Shown piece by piece: positions 51,912 to 60,877 of a DNA stretch of 64,000 bases. The notes below the pieces were generated by a model. It was not told the DNA's origin, ran no database searches, and saw only the letters and a program-made list of their open reading frames with translations. A program made the translations under genes and the position numbers. This DNA comes from Zobellia uliginosa (GTDB lineage Bacteria > Bacteroidota > Bacteroidia > Flavobacteriales > Flavobacteriaceae). Every line of letters begins with the position of its first letter. Positions within the stretch are counted from its first letter, which is position 1. Location of the stretch: contig NZ_FTOB01000004.1 of assembly GCF_900156625.1 (NCBI RefSeq), positions 806,001 through 870,000 on the forward strand. Direction: 5' to 3'.

Positions 51912-52475
51912 ATGAGCACATTAACAAATCACACTTTAGAAACAGCACCCGAAGAAAGCAAGCCATTATTGGAAAATTCTATTAAGGCGTATGGTAATAT
52001 TCCAAACCTTCATGCGGTATTGGCAGAATCTCCCGGTCTTTTAAAGGCTTACCAATCTTTACATGAGCTTTTTGTAAACTCATCTTTTGATAATGATGAA
52101 CTTACCGTAGTATGGCAAACGATCAACGTAGAGCATGCTTGTCACTATTGTGTACCGGCGCATACCGCCATTGCAAAAATGATGAAGGTAGATGATGCCA
52201 TTACCGATGCCTTGAGAAATGGTACTGAATTACCATCTGAAAAATTACAGGTTCTTCACGAAACGACACTTAAGATCGTTCGTAACAGGGGATATATTGA
52301 AAATAAAGACGTACAGGCATTTTACGCAGCGGGTTACGAAGAGCGACAGTTGCTTGAGATTATTTTGGGCCTTTCCCAAAAAGTGATCAGTAACTATGTA
52401 AACCATATTGCAGAAACTCCGGTTGATGCGGCTTTCCAAAAATTTGCTTGGAAAAAAGAAGAGAAGGTTGCCTAA
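51912..52475 (+). CDS. Carboxymuconolactone decarboxylase (AhpD-like) family protein
   Basis: A 187-residue helical protein with the AhpD-type active site HACHYCVPAHTAI, containing the Cys-x-x-Cys pair and the downstream His. Proteins of this family act as alkylhydroperoxidases, reducing peroxides. The N-terminal NLHAVLAESPGLLKAYQSLH is a family pattern. It is probably the sole target of the adjacent TetR regulator, with a palindromic operator 34 bp upstream. A TetR/AhpD pair is a common oxidative or electrophile stress module, which is inference here. Confidence 0.87.
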   Translation: MSTLTNHTLETAPEESKPLLENSIKAYGNIPNLHAVLAESPGLLKAYQSLHELFVNSSFDNDELTVVWQTINVEHACHYCVPAHTAIAKMMKVDDAITDALRNGTELPSEKLQVLHETTLKIVRNRGYIENKDVQAFYAAGYEERQLLEIILGLSQKVISNYVNHIAETPVDAAFQKFAWKKEEKVA

Positions 52476-52589
52476 TGTTGTTGGTTAACGAAGCTTGATG
52501 GCAATGTTTAAGCCTTTCACTTTATGTGGAAGGCTTATTCTTTCTATTAAAAACATAAGCCTGAGCGTTCAGTTTAAAAATATAGGATT

Positions 52590-52664
52590 ATGTGTACTTC
52601 GGTCGAGAATAAAGTCGCTTTGGTAACGGAGGCGAATAGGGGAATTGGTAAAGCTATTGGCTGA
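52590..52664 (+). pseudogene. Remnant of a short-chain dehydrogenase/reductase
   Basis: A 24-codon frame reading MCTSVENKVALVTEANRGIG, then KAIG and a TGA stop, matches the N-terminal Rossmann motif of short-chain dehydrogenases (KVALVTGANRGIG), with Glu in place of the first Gly of the T-G-x3-G-x-G motif. The rest of the roughly 240-residue domain is absent; no recognisable continuation is present in any frame up to the next gene. It is most likely a decayed gene whose 3' part was deleted. Confidence 0.7.
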
Positions 52665-52794
52665 TTTCCTAATTTTACGAATGTGCGTCCGCAAGTACAA
52701 ATTAGTAAGGTTTTATAGAGAGGATCGTCTTAGGTAGGGAATCTACCTTAATTTCAAGGGCGATTCCCTATTTTTTAATGATATAACATAGATT

Positions 52795-53439
52795 ATGGCA
52801 GAAAAGATAAAGATAGATTTGGTTTCAGATGTAGTTTGTCCTTGGTGTGTAATAGGTTACAAACGTTTGGAAAGGGCCATTTCTGAAATGGGTATTGAAG
52901 ACAAGATCGAGTTGGAATGGCAACCCTTCGAACTGAATCCGCATATGCCGCCTGAAGGGCAAAATGTACAGGAGCACCTTACCGAAAAGTACGGTTCCTC
53001 ACTTGAAGATCAAAAATTGTCTCAAGAGCGAATGACGGAATTCGGACAAGAGCTCGGCTTTACCTTCGATTATTTTGATGATATGAGAATGGCCAATACC
53101 CGCGATGCACACGTTTTGCTCGAATATGCACATGAAAAGGGCAAGCAGACCGAATTGAAAATGCGATTGGTTACGGCATTTTTTAGTGAAAGAAAAGATG
53201 TGTCAAAACGAGAGGTCTTGGCCGAAGAGCTAAAGGCCGTTGGCTTAAATGCAGATGAGGCCATGGCCCGACTCGATGATGATAATGCGCGTTATGAAGT
53301 CACTTCCAAAGAGCAATATTGGCAGGGACTGGGCGTATCTTCGGTACCTACTTTTGTGTTCGATAAAAAGAGTGCATTGACGGGGGCACAGCCTGTAGAG
53401 GTATTTAAACAAGTGCTTGCCGAACTTATAGAAAAGTAA
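52795..53439 (+). CDS. DsbA-family oxidoreductase (FrnE-like)
   Basis: A 214-residue thioredoxin-fold protein of the DsbA/FrnE type: active site CPWC near residues 15-18 (SDVVCPWCVIGYKRLERAI), the helical insert, and the cis-Pro segment VSSVPTFVFDKKSALTGAQP. FrnE-like proteins isomerise or reduce thiols in the cytoplasm, often in stress responses. No signal peptide is seen. It is followed by a terminator and stands as its own unit downstream of the AhpD-like gene and the dehydrogenase remnant. Confidence 0.9.
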   Translation: MAEKIKIDLVSDVVCPWCVIGYKRLERAISEMGIEDKIELEWQPFELNPHMPPEGQNVQEHLTEKYGSSLEDQKLSQERMTEFGQELGFTFDYFDDMRMANTRDAHVLLEYAHEKGKQTELKMRLVTAFFSERKDVSKREVLAEELKAVGLNADEAMARLDDDNARYEVTSKEQYWQGLGVSSVPTFVFDKKSALTGAQPVEVFKQVLAELIEK

Positions 53440-53521
53440 TACGTGGGCTTGGCCGAAATAAGGCGGGCCCAAATCGGTTTGGAAAAACACCGATAGCGGA
53501 AAACAGAACATAATCCAATTT

Positions 53522-53562
53522 AAAAAAAGCCATAAACGGTAGTCCGTTTGTGGCTTTTTTTT
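53522..53562. terminator. Bidirectional terminator after the FrnE-like gene
   Basis: AAAAAAAGCCATAAACGG (53522-53539) pairs with CCGTTTGTGGCTTTTTTT (53544-53561) with one G-U pair, loop TAGT. A- and T-runs flank both sides. Confidence 0.88.
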
Positions 53563-53669
53563 AATACGGACTTAGGATTCAATTCAAAAAAACGGCTACG
53601 ACTGATGGATAGAATCGAAGGATTAAAGGGCTTTGTTGTTGAATTTTAAAGGGATAGGAAATAATCGGG

Positions 53670-53700
53670 TTGTGGGAACCATTATCTTATCCTATTTTCG
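53670..53700 (+). promoter_or_regulatory. Possible promoter of the DUF5060 gene
   Basis: TTG (53670-53672) and TATTTTCG (53693-53700), one base off TAnnTTTG, are 20 bp apart, about 100 bp before the start codon. Nothing else is recognised in the rest of this 240-bp stretch. Confidence 0.35.
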
Positions 53701-53802
53701 GGCTTGCATTCAAACCCATTGTAAAACGATCCTTTAAAAAAGACAAAGGTTACGCTTTTATAGATTTCGAATGCAGCTTTGTATCATAAAAAATACGATC
53801 TA

Positions 53803-55749
53803 ATGGATGTTACCCGATCATACCGAACGAATTTCATAGTAAGCAAGTATACCCTTATGGCCGTTCTTTTATTAGTACTTGGTTGCCAGGCGACTAAAAC
53901 GGATAAGGAAAATAAAGAAGGATTAACGGGCCAAAACCAAGAGCTGTCATCACAACCCCATGCCGATGAGGTAGCGGATAGTGCCATTGCAACACCCATA
54001 TACCAACAATGGCATACGGTAGAAATCGATTTTAAAGGTCCCCGAACTTCCGAAAATGCTACCGATAATCCGTTTTTGAATTATAGGCTAAACGTAGAAT
54101 TCAAGCATGCGGAGACCAGTTATACCATTAGGGGATTCTATGCCGCCGATGGAAATGCTTCGGAAAGCAGCTCCGACAACGGAAATATCTGGAGGGTACG
54201 ATTTACGCCCGACCGTTTAGGGGATTGGAGTTATTCGGCGAAACTCTACCACAAAGATAGCATTGCCGTAGCGTCCAGTGTCTCAGGGGCGGAAGAGGTT
54301 GCTATTTCAAATGCCACGGGAGGCTTTAAGGTAATTGGATCTGACAAAAGAGGTGTTGATTTTAGGGCGCATGGTAGGCTTGTGGTTTCCAAAGGCTATT
54401 ATAAGTTCCGGAACAGCAATAGGTATTGGGTGAAAGTAGGGGCGAACAGTCCGGAAAACCTATTGGGCTATGTAGATTTTGACAATACCTACCGGATAGC
54501 CTCATCCAATAAAGAAGGAGAGGCCAGTACGACCGATAAAATCCATTCGTACCCTACCCATCTAAAAGATTGGAAAGCTGGAGACCCCACCTGGAAAGAC
54601 GGCAAGGGAAAGGCTTTGATCGGTGCTATAAACTACCTCGCCGATACGGGAATGAATTCGGTTTATTTTTTGACCATGAATATTTTGGGCGATGGAAAAG
54701 ATGTGTGGCCCTATACAAAACCTGATGAGTTTACCCGTTTTGACGTAAGTAAACTTGAACAGTGGGAAATCGTTTTTCGTCACATGCAGTCAAAAGGGGT
54801 GTTACTTCATATGGTGTTACAGGAAACGGAGAACGAGACCTTATTGGACAATGGGGACACGGGAGTTTTGCGAAAGCTCTATCTGAACGAGCTGATAGCG
54901 CGATTTGGCCACCATCTAGCCTTGAATTGGAATTTAGGGGAAGAGAACGGTCCTGCCGATTGGTCTCCCCTTGGTCAAAACAATGCCCAAAGGAAGGCGA
55001 TGGCGAAATTTATCAAGGAGTCGGATCCGTACCAACATCCCGTACTTCTACATACGCATTCGCATGACCCATTGCGCAGCGAGATTTTAGACTCGATTGT
55101 GGGGTATACTTATTTAGACGGACTTTCATTGCAGCAAGACGAAAGAAAACAAACCGCTGAGGTCATCGAAAGATGGAAAAACAAATCAAGGGAAGCGGGA
55201 CACGAATGGCTCATTACCATGGATGAAATTGGGAAATGGTTTCAAGGGGCCGTACTCGATAGTGAAGACCCTAGCCATGAGAGCTTAAGAAAATATGTGC
55301 TTTGGGGTACCTTACTTTCCGGAGGCGCGGGAGTAGAATGGTATTTCGGGGCCAAGCATCCACACAATGATTTAAATTCTGAAGACTGGCGGCAGCGCGA
55401 TCGGCTTTGGAAAATATCAAACCATGCCCGTGTATTTTTTGAGGAGAACCTTCCGTATTGGAACATGCGGCCCGAGCACGGTTTGGTCAATCTGAAAGAT
55501 GCCTATTGCTTTAGGGAAAAAGGCCAGGTCTATGCACTTTTCCTTCCCAAGACAAAGGAAGCTACTATCAATTTTTTGGAGGAAGAAGGAAGCTATCGGA
55601 TACGTTGGTTCGACCCTCTCAATGGAGGCGAACTTCAAAAAGGTTCCATCGATAAGATTGCGGGAGGTGCCATTCGCTCTTTGGGCCATCCGCCCAATAC
55701 GACGGGTTCGCCCCATGACGACTGGGTATGTCTTCTAAAAAAGATATGA
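53803..55749 (+). CDS. DUF5060-domain putative glycoside hydrolase lipoprotein
   Basis: A 648-residue lipoprotein with lipobox LVLGC (Cys near residue 26), acidic linker, then an N-terminal beta-sandwich domain DUF5060 (QQWHTVEIDFKGPRTSENAT, YTIRGFYAADGNASESSSDN, WRVRFTPDRLGDWSYSAKLY). It is followed by a TIM-barrel-like domain with MNSVYFLTMNILGDGKDVWP and LALNWNLGEENGPADWSPLG (probable acid Glu) and a C-terminal domain like the putative collagen-binding module of DUF5060 proteins. Enzymes of this group act on algal or animal polysaccharides, but no substrate can be assigned. It stands alone between the FrnE-like and MscS genes. The start at ATG 53803 replaces a TTG 8 codons upstream. Confidence 0.83.
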   Translation: MDVTRSYRTNFIVSKYTLMAVLLLVLGCQATKTDKENKEGLTGQNQELSSQPHADEVADSAIATPIYQQWHTVEIDFKGPRTSENATDNPFLNYRLNVEFKHAETSYTIRGFYAADGNASESSSDNGNIWRVRFTPDRLGDWSYSAKLYHKDSIAVASSVSGAEEVAISNATGGFKVIGSDKRGVDFRAHGRLVVSKGYYKFRNSNRYWVKVGANSPENLLGYVDFDNTYRIASSNKEGEASTTDKIHSYPTHLKDWKAGDPTWKDGKGKALIGAINYLADTGMNSVYFLTMNILGDGKDVWPYTKPDEFTRFDVSKLEQWEIVFRHMQSKGVLLHMVLQETENETLLDNGDTGVLRKLYLNELIARFGHHLALNWNLGEENGPADWSPLGQNNAQRKAMAKFIKESDPYQHPVLLHTHSHDPLRSEILDSIVGYTYLDGLSLQQDERKQTAEVIERWKNKSREAGHEWLITMDEIGKWFQGAVLDSEDPSHESLRKYVLWGTLLSGGAGVEWYFGAKHPHNDLNSEDWRQRDRLWKISNHARVFFEENLPYWNMRPEHGLVNLKDAYCFREKGQVYALFLPKTKEATINFLEEEGSYRIRWFDPLNGGELQKGSIDKIAGGAIRSLGHPPNTTGSPHDDWVCLLKKI

Positions 55750-55769
55750 GCTAATAGCCTCTGGCTTAC

Positions 55770-57029
55770 TTAGTTCGTTTTTGCGGGAAGGGGATTCAAA
55801 GAAGTAGGTAGTTCAAAAACTTCTAAATCAAAATAGGGCAACGCGGCAAAGAGGTGGTCGAAAATATCGGCCATGATATATTCGTAGTTTTCCCAACGTT
55901 TGTCAGAACTAAAGGCATAGATTTCCAAAGGAATCCCTTGCGTCGTGGGAGCTAACTGTCGTACCATCAAGGTCATTCCCTTGTTTACGGCAGGGTGGTT
56001 CTCTAAATAATTGATTACATATTTTCTAAAAACGCCGATATTGGTGAGATTTTTTCCATTGATCGCTAGTTCCTTATTTACCCCGTTGGCCGTATTGTAC
56101 GAAGTAATCTGCTCGTCTCGCGTACTCAGGTAGTCTCGTATTAGCTCGATGTTTTTAAAGGATTCAATGTCTTCTGGATTTAAAAAGCGAATACTTCTTT
56201 GGCTGATGACCAAGGCGCGCTTCATACGTCTACCACCGCTATTCTCCATGCCCCTCCAGTTTTTGAATGAATCGGAGATCAAGGCATAGGTAGGAATGGT
56301 AGTGATGGTCTTATCGAAGTTCTGCACTTTTACCGTGGCGAGCGTGATTTCACTGACATTACCATCGGCACCGTATTTTTCAAAAGTAATCCAATCGCCA
56401 ATACGCACCATATCGTTAATGCTGACCTGTATACTCGCAACCAGACCCAAGATAGAATCTTTGAATATGAGCAAGATAACGGCGGAGCCGGCACCCAGGG
56501 CGGTGAAAAACTTCCAGATCAAAACATCGGTAATGATGGCAAAAATGGTCAAGATGCCCACAAACCATGCAAAGATCATAAAGACCTGGATGTAACTATC
56601 CATAGGTTTATCGCGAAACCGTGGCTTGGTCTTTAGATAGTCGTTCGTACTCCTAAAGAGACTCTTGACTATAAAAAGGGTCAATATAACAAAGATTATC
56701 TGTAGAATTTTGAGTGCGACAATACCGCCGTACTCAAAATGAAAGAAGGCAAAGGGGAAGAATTTGAACAAGATGGTCAAAGGAATGATATGGGCCACAT
56801 AACGGGGTACCTTGTTCATCACCAAGAAATTGTCGAAATTGGTCTTCGACTTACGGGCGAACCGTAAAGATAGATTACGCAAAACGCGCCAGATTATCAG
56901 ATCTAGAAACCAGGCTAAAATCAATGAGCTTACTAATACGATCAACAAGTTCAGGTACGATGCGACGCCTTCGCTCAATCCCGTTTTTAACAAATAATCA
57001 TATAGAATTGTATGCAAACCTTCTTCCAT
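55770..57029 (-). CDS. MscS-family mechanosensitive channel
   Basis: A 419-residue inner-membrane protein with five hydrophobic segments in the first 210 residues and the MscS core: the pore helix region KFFTALGAGSAVILLIFKDS followed by ILGLVASIQVSINDMVRIGD, then the beta domain GDWITFEKYGADGNVSEITL and TTIPTYALISDSFKNWRGME. The long cytoplasmic C-terminal domain and size resemble the YbdG/YnaI-type rather than the short MscS. It releases solutes upon hypo-osmotic stretch. It is monocistronic, transcribed leftward toward the DUF5060 gene. Confidence 0.92.
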   Translation of the reverse strand: MEEGLHTILYDYLLKTGLSEGVASYLNLLIVLVSSLILAWFLDLIIWRVLRNLSLRFARKSKTNFDNFLVMNKVPRYVAHIIPLTILFKFFPFAFFHFEYGGIVALKILQIIFVILTLFIVKSLFRSTNDYLKTKPRFRDKPMDSYIQVFMIFAWFVGILTIFAIITDVLIWKFFTALGAGSAVILLIFKDSILGLVASIQVSINDMVRIGDWITFEKYGADGNVSEITLATVKVQNFDKTITTIPTYALISDSFKNWRGMENSGGRRMKRALVISQRSIRFLNPEDIESFKNIELIRDYLSTRDEQITSYNTANGVNKELAINGKNLTNIGVFRKYVINYLENHPAVNKGMTLMVRQLAPTTQGIPLEIYAFSSDKRWENYEYIMADIFDHLFAALPYFDLEVFELPTSLNPLPAKTN

Positions 57030-57187
57030 ATATTTCTTTATAGAAATTCCGTTTGCAAAATTAAGCCATAGAAAGAACTAAGAAAGCGTATACGTGAAAT
57101 AAATGACAGGTATTTGAAATACTTTAACGAATCGCTAAGGAAATGCTTGATGGTAGGGCGTATAAGTGAAGTTAAGGCCTTGGTTTT

Positions 57188-58036
57188 CTATTTGTCGTTT
57201 AGTGCCAGAACCGGGACATTTTCAAAATATACCAACTTGCCCAATGCGGGTTGGCCCAAGCCCATCTTTTGTAAAAAAGTGCGCTTCTTGTTGATGTAGC
57301 TCACCATGTGGCTACGCCTGATCTCTACAAAGCAGTTTATGGCAGTGGGCATTTCTACGTTGCGTACGGTATTGAATGTATGGTCGATATCTTCAAAATA
57401 GGCGCTCAACAGCTTTTTATTTGCCTTTTGCCTATCGTTTAACGAATCGGGATCTTCTAGGCTTAGTATTTGAATGGTAGATTTGCTGAGTTTTGCAATT
57501 TCGGCCAAGTGTCGTATTTCGTTAGGGTTAAAATCGGTTTTAAAATTGGTCGCCAATACGATTTCCTTGGGTTCGTTGAAAACGGCATTTTGGGGAACGA
57601 TCAAAACAGGGCAGTTCCTGATTTGTTCTATGACCGAAAGTGCGGTCTTGCCATACTTGCCCATCCGTCTATTGGTCATGCCCTTGGCCCCTATGACCAG
57701 CATATCGATTTGCATTGATTTAACTACGTCTTTTACGGCATCTAAAAAGGGATAAGGGCGCGACATAACGTGGAACCGATGTTTCGGGTTGTCGTTTTCA
57801 AAGGTCAAATGGGTCAATATATCTCCAAGACCTTGTTTTGACCTAGTTTCCGATAGCTTATTGAAGGCCTCGTCGGGATCTAGGAGTGCAACACTATCTT
57901 GGCTATGGGCATCTTTGGCGTACGTATTGAGAATGTAAAAATCGCAGTCCTCATTTTTGTAGAGTTGAATGGCGTATTCCATAGCGTTCAACGAATTTTT
58001 TGAAAAATCGGTTGGCAATAGTAGCTTTTTTCCCAT
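57188..58036 (-). CDS. Universal stress protein with two UspA domains
   Basis: A 282-residue cytosolic protein. The first UspA domain (1-150) begins KKLLLPTDFSKNSLNAMEYA and ends with the ATP-binding motif GAKGMTNRRMGKYGKTALSV (G-x2-G-x9-G-K-T) and CPVLIVPQNA. The second half (155-282) keeps the fold order (EPKEIVLATNFKTDF, VPVLALNDK) but has no glycine motif, so it is likely non-binding. I chose ATG 58036 because the upstream extension adds a non-homologous leader. Two strong hairpins lie in its 5' leader (58098-58149). It shares direction with the helical protein gene upstream. Confidence 0.9.
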   Translation of the reverse strand: MGKKLLLPTDFSKNSLNAMEYAIQLYKNEDCDFYILNTYAKDAHSQDSVALLDPDEAFNKLSETRSKQGLGDILTHLTFENDNPKHRFHVMSRPYPFLDAVKDVVKSMQIDMLVIGAKGMTNRRMGKYGKTALSVIEQIRNCPVLIVPQNAVFNEPKEIVLATNFKTDFNPNEIRHLAEIAKLSKSTIQILSLEDPDSLNDRQKANKKLLSAYFEDIDHTFNTVRNVEMPTAINCFVEIRRSHMVSYINKKRTFLQKMGLGQPALGKLVYFENVPVLALNDK

Positions 58037-58097
58037 GATTGTTGTTTTTAATTGTTTTGTTTTTAAATGGACGTGCTCGGCGATCGGGCAGCTTTCG

Positions 58098-58149
58098 GGC
58101 CCCAATATGTCTTTGGGGCCTTTGATCCTCCCGATGTTTTATCGGGAGG
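58098..58149 (-). promoter_or_regulatory. Two tandem GC-rich hairpins in the universal stress protein leader
   Basis: GGCCCCAA/TTGGGGCC (58098-58105 with 58113-58120) and CCTCCCGAT/ATCGGGAGG (58127-58135 with 58141-58149) are two perfect stem-loops 6 bases apart. Neither is followed by a clean T-run on the minus strand. They may attenuate or stabilise the transcript or mark the end of the preceding gene. Confidence 0.5.
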
Positions 58150-58188
58150 GGCAATTTTATTTTTAAAATCTTTAATCATTTTTTACAT

Positions 58189-58581
58189 CTAGGATTTTGC
58201 GTGTAAAAGAATTTGTGATAATACCTGTGTTTTAATGTTTCTGTATTTTTTGACATGTTCAAGGTATAATTTGCGACTCGCTTCGTGTTTATGCAGATAA
58301 AAGGCGTCGCACTCGGCCGTATCACATTCGATTATATTGCCGATGTTCATTTTGTATTTGTACAGTTTTCCGATGTGTGATCGGTTTTCTCTTTGCAATT
58401 CTTGCAGTTGTTGGTACAACTGTGAATTGTTGAGCATGCGGTCTTCAATGTCCATTAGGTAGTCTAACTCTTCATTTATGAACTCAAGGTGTTCCGTCCA
58501 ACCGGAAATTTCTACCTTATCTTTTTCCATCATGATACGACTATCGGGTTCGTGCGCATAAAAAGGTTGTGATACATTCAT
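58189..58581 (-). CDS. Helical protein of unknown function (130 aa)
   Basis: A 130-residue, charged, all-helical soluble protein. WTEHLEFINEELDYLMDIED and MLNNSQLYQQLQELQRENRS form a likely antiparallel coiled-coil; the central IECDTAECDAFYLHKHEASR contains two cysteines and two histidines, which might bind a metal. I know no named family. It lies upstream of the universal stress protein gene on the same strand, about 150 bp apart with hairpins between, so a stress-related role is plausible by position only. Confidence 0.6.
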   Translation of the reverse strand: MNVSQPFYAHEPDSRIMMEKDKVEISGWTEHLEFINEELDYLMDIEDRMLNNSQLYQQLQELQRENRSHIGKLYKYKMNIGNIIECDTAECDAFYLHKHEASRKLYLEHVKKYRNIKTQVLSQILLHAKS

Positions 58582-59190
58582 AATTTTATATTTTTATTAT
58601 TACTGTGGCGTTTCGGCCCTTTGTTTCAAAGTTCATTTGCAAGTCATTCAATGGGAATGCCATGAATGAGGATCTAGACGGTCGGTGGGGGGGAGAATCG
58701 ATATTCTTTTTAGAGGTATGACCGTGAATTCCACCGTTTGAAATAGTAGCAAACTACGTATGGAATTGAATAACGACTTCAAGGGTCGCTTTACAATGGG
58801 GTATTGTTTGTTTTTCATTTCCATCTTCATCTTGGCATTCTGTCTGTCAAAGGTGTTTCCTAAAAAAAACTAGGAGCTAAGGGCGCTATTCCGCTTTCTT
58901 TACGGATGAATTAGTACTAACGTCAAAGAGTATGCCTATAAAAGAAATGCTTTTATAAATGAATGTAATTACCTAATTGTCAATGGTTAAGAAGGTGTGT
59001 TGAAAACAGGGGCTGTTTAAATGTGGGGCAAATTTCCCCAGGTGATGAATTTTGGGCCGATACCGCGTAAATTTTAGATAGGGAAAGTTAGGGGTGGGAT
59101 TGTTAATGTATTGAAAATCAGAAAGAATGATTTATGGGTTTGTGATGGAGATTTGTTTAAAGTTTTTCAAGGACGAATATATAGGGTATA
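58582..59190. other. Mostly non-coding gap
   Basis: Apart from the small frame at 58760-58873, nothing with coding character is visible. A longer minus-strand frame (58648-58830) has poor composition and no start context. Confidence 0.5.
58760..58873 (+). CDS. Possible 37-residue membrane peptide
   Basis: The frame MELNNDFKGRFTMGYCLFFI then SIFILAFCLSKVFPKKN has a polar, charged N-terminus, a 16-residue hydrophobic helix and a basic tail, a typical small membrane protein. No promoter or homologue can be shown. It runs opposite to both flanking genes. Confidence 0.4.
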   Translation: MELNNDFKGRFTMGYCLFFISIFILAFCLSKVFPKKN

Positions 59191-59223
59191 AAAAAATAGC
59201 CAAGGCATGCCTTGGCTATTTTT
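59191..59223 (-). terminator. Terminator after the alkaline phosphatase-like gene
   Basis: A perfect 32-base palindrome (59192-59223, centre GCATGC, arms AAAAATAGCCAAGG and CCTTGGCTATTTTT) with A/T flanks lies 25 bp after the stop at 59249. Confidence 0.88.
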
Positions 59224-59248
59224 CCTTATACGGAAGTGTCGTATCGTT

Positions 59249-60877
59249 TTATTTCCCTTCAAAAATTTCTTCAATAGCTTGGTCGGAAGATGTGTCCGGC
59301 AAGGGTAAATCTAACAGAAAAGATAGGGTAGGGGTAATCTGGTCGATAGTGTGTTTGGCTACACTGCTTCCCTTTGGAACATGCCATCCGTACCACAACA
59401 TGGGTACATGGGTATCATCATTGTATGCCGTACCGTGGGTGGTACCCTCGGTTCGGGTCGGCATGCGGCCCTGGTCTAAATGTAAAAGGAGGTCGCCAGA
59501 GTTCATTTTGTTCACACTTTTTCTGAAAAAGGCATCGATATCCAAATTTCTGGAACTGTGAAGTGATGGAGCGTATACTTCTTTTACACCGTCCAAAGAT
59601 TTAAGAATGGAAGCGGCGGCTTTTAAGATTTCTTCCTTTGGTGTGTCTACATCGTTAAAATAGATGTGGGGGACACTAAAATGGGCGATATAATCGGCTG
59701 GCCCAAATAATTTGGCGAGCCCCATGTTTAAGCTATCCTTAATGCCTTTAGTATCAATGAACTTGCCCGTTAAACGCGATTTTTCCAAGAATACCGGGTT
59801 GTCGCTTCCCGCATGGTCGGCAGAAAGAAAGAGTAGGTAATTGCCCTTGCCAACGCTATCGTCTAAAAAGCTAAGCAGTTCCGATAGTTCCCCGTCCATA
59901 CGTACATAGGTGTCTTCCAACTCCTTGGAGCGTATGCCGAAACCGTGTCCGACATAATCGGTGCTGGAATAACTGATGGTCAGAAAGTCGGTATCGTCGT
60001 GCGAGCCTAATTTTTCCCCTTCAATGGTGGCCTTGGCCATTTGGGTCAATAGGGTATTGCCAAAAGGAACTTGTGACATCAGTCCGAAATTGCCGTTCTT
60101 TTTCCTGATTTTTTTAAGATTGTACGGAAAGGTGGCATCTTTTCTTCCTTTGAACACTTTTTCCATAAGGGCCTTATCGGCGCCACTGTTCCTATAATCC
60201 TGTATTGGCCTTATGGTTTCCCAAGTGAGGTCTAGCAGCGAATCGGCCAATTGCCGTGCATTGAACTGTTCTAGCCAAGCGGGAAGCTTTTCCGTATAGT
60301 AGTTGCTTGTAATAAACTTACCTGTTTCCGAGTGGTACCAAAAAGCATAGTCGGCCATATGTCCTGCAGGAAGAATGGCACCTCTATCTTTTAACGATAT
60401 TCCAACGACCTTCGATCGGCCACTGGTGGCTAGTTTCAATTCATCGGTAATGGTTTGCGATTTTAGGTTTCTCGGTGAACGGGAATAGCTGCTCACCTCC
60501 TTTTTTGAAACGCCGCTACCATCGGTTAAAAATACCGTTTCATCTTCGGCACAGTAAACCGTTCGTCCTTTTTTTCTACTGTACCAATCATTGGCAACGA
60601 TACCGTGGTTGGCAGGGGTGGTACCGGTGTAGATCGATGCGTGCCCCGGTCCGGTATAGGTAGGCACATAATTGTAATGCATGTTCTTAACGTTAAACCC
60701 ATCGTTCATCAAGCGTTTAAAACCGTTTTCGGAATAATTGTCCTGAAAGCGGTAAAGGTATTCGGCACGCATTTGGTCAAGAACAATACCCACTACCAGT
60801 TTGGGTTTGTCATTCGTCTGTGCGTGGGCCAATTGCGAAACAAGGGCAATAGCTACTAAAAAAATCCTGTAATTCAT
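59249..60877 (-). CDS. Alkaline phosphatase superfamily protein (PafA-like)
   Basis: A 542-residue periplasmic metallo-phosphatase with signal peptide MNYRIFLVAIALVSQLAHAQ. It has metal ligand Asp34 in GIVLDQMRAEYL, nucleophile region TYTGPGHASIYTGT (Thr75 is the likely nucleophile), NHGIVANDWYSRKKG, SRSPRNLKSQTITDEL, TDFLTISYSSTDYVGHGFG, and LLFLSADHAGSDN near residue 350. These segments are the signature of the Bacteroidota PafA/NPP branch of the alkaline phosphatase superfamily, which frees phosphate from small monoesters. It lies next to a glycerophosphodiesterase and SusC/SusD genes, so a role in phosphate scavenging is likely. Confidence 0.9.
   Translation of the reverse strand: MNYRIFLVAIALVSQLAHAQTNDKPKLVVGIVLDQMRAEYLYRFQDNYSENGFKRLMNDGFNVKNMHYNYVPTYTGPGHASIYTGTTPANHGIVANDWYSRKKGRTVYCAEDETVFLTDGSGVSKKEVSSYSRSPRNLKSQTITDELKLATSGRSKVVGISLKDRGAILPAGHMADYAFWYHSETGKFITSNYYTEKLPAWLEQFNARQLADSLLDLTWETIRPIQDYRNSGADKALMEKVFKGRKDATFPYNLKKIRKKNGNFGLMSQVPFGNTLLTQMAKATIEGEKLGSHDDTDFLTISYSSTDYVGHGFGIRSKELEDTYVRMDGELSELLSFLDDSVGKGNYLLFLSADHAGSDNPVFLEKSRLTGKFIDTKGIKDSLNMGLAKLFGPADYIAHFSVPHIYFNDVDTPKEEILKAAASILKSLDGVKEVYAPSLHSSRNLDIDAFFRKSVNKMNSGDLLLHLDQGRMPTRTEGTTHGTAYNDDTHVPMLWYGWHVPKGSSVAKHTIDQITPTLSFLLDLPLPDTSSDQAIEEIFEGK

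Noticed and set aside
58648-58830. A 60-codon minus-strand frame in the gap after the helical protein gene.
   Set aside because: It has poor composition, no promoter, and is opposite to a better small frame at 58760.
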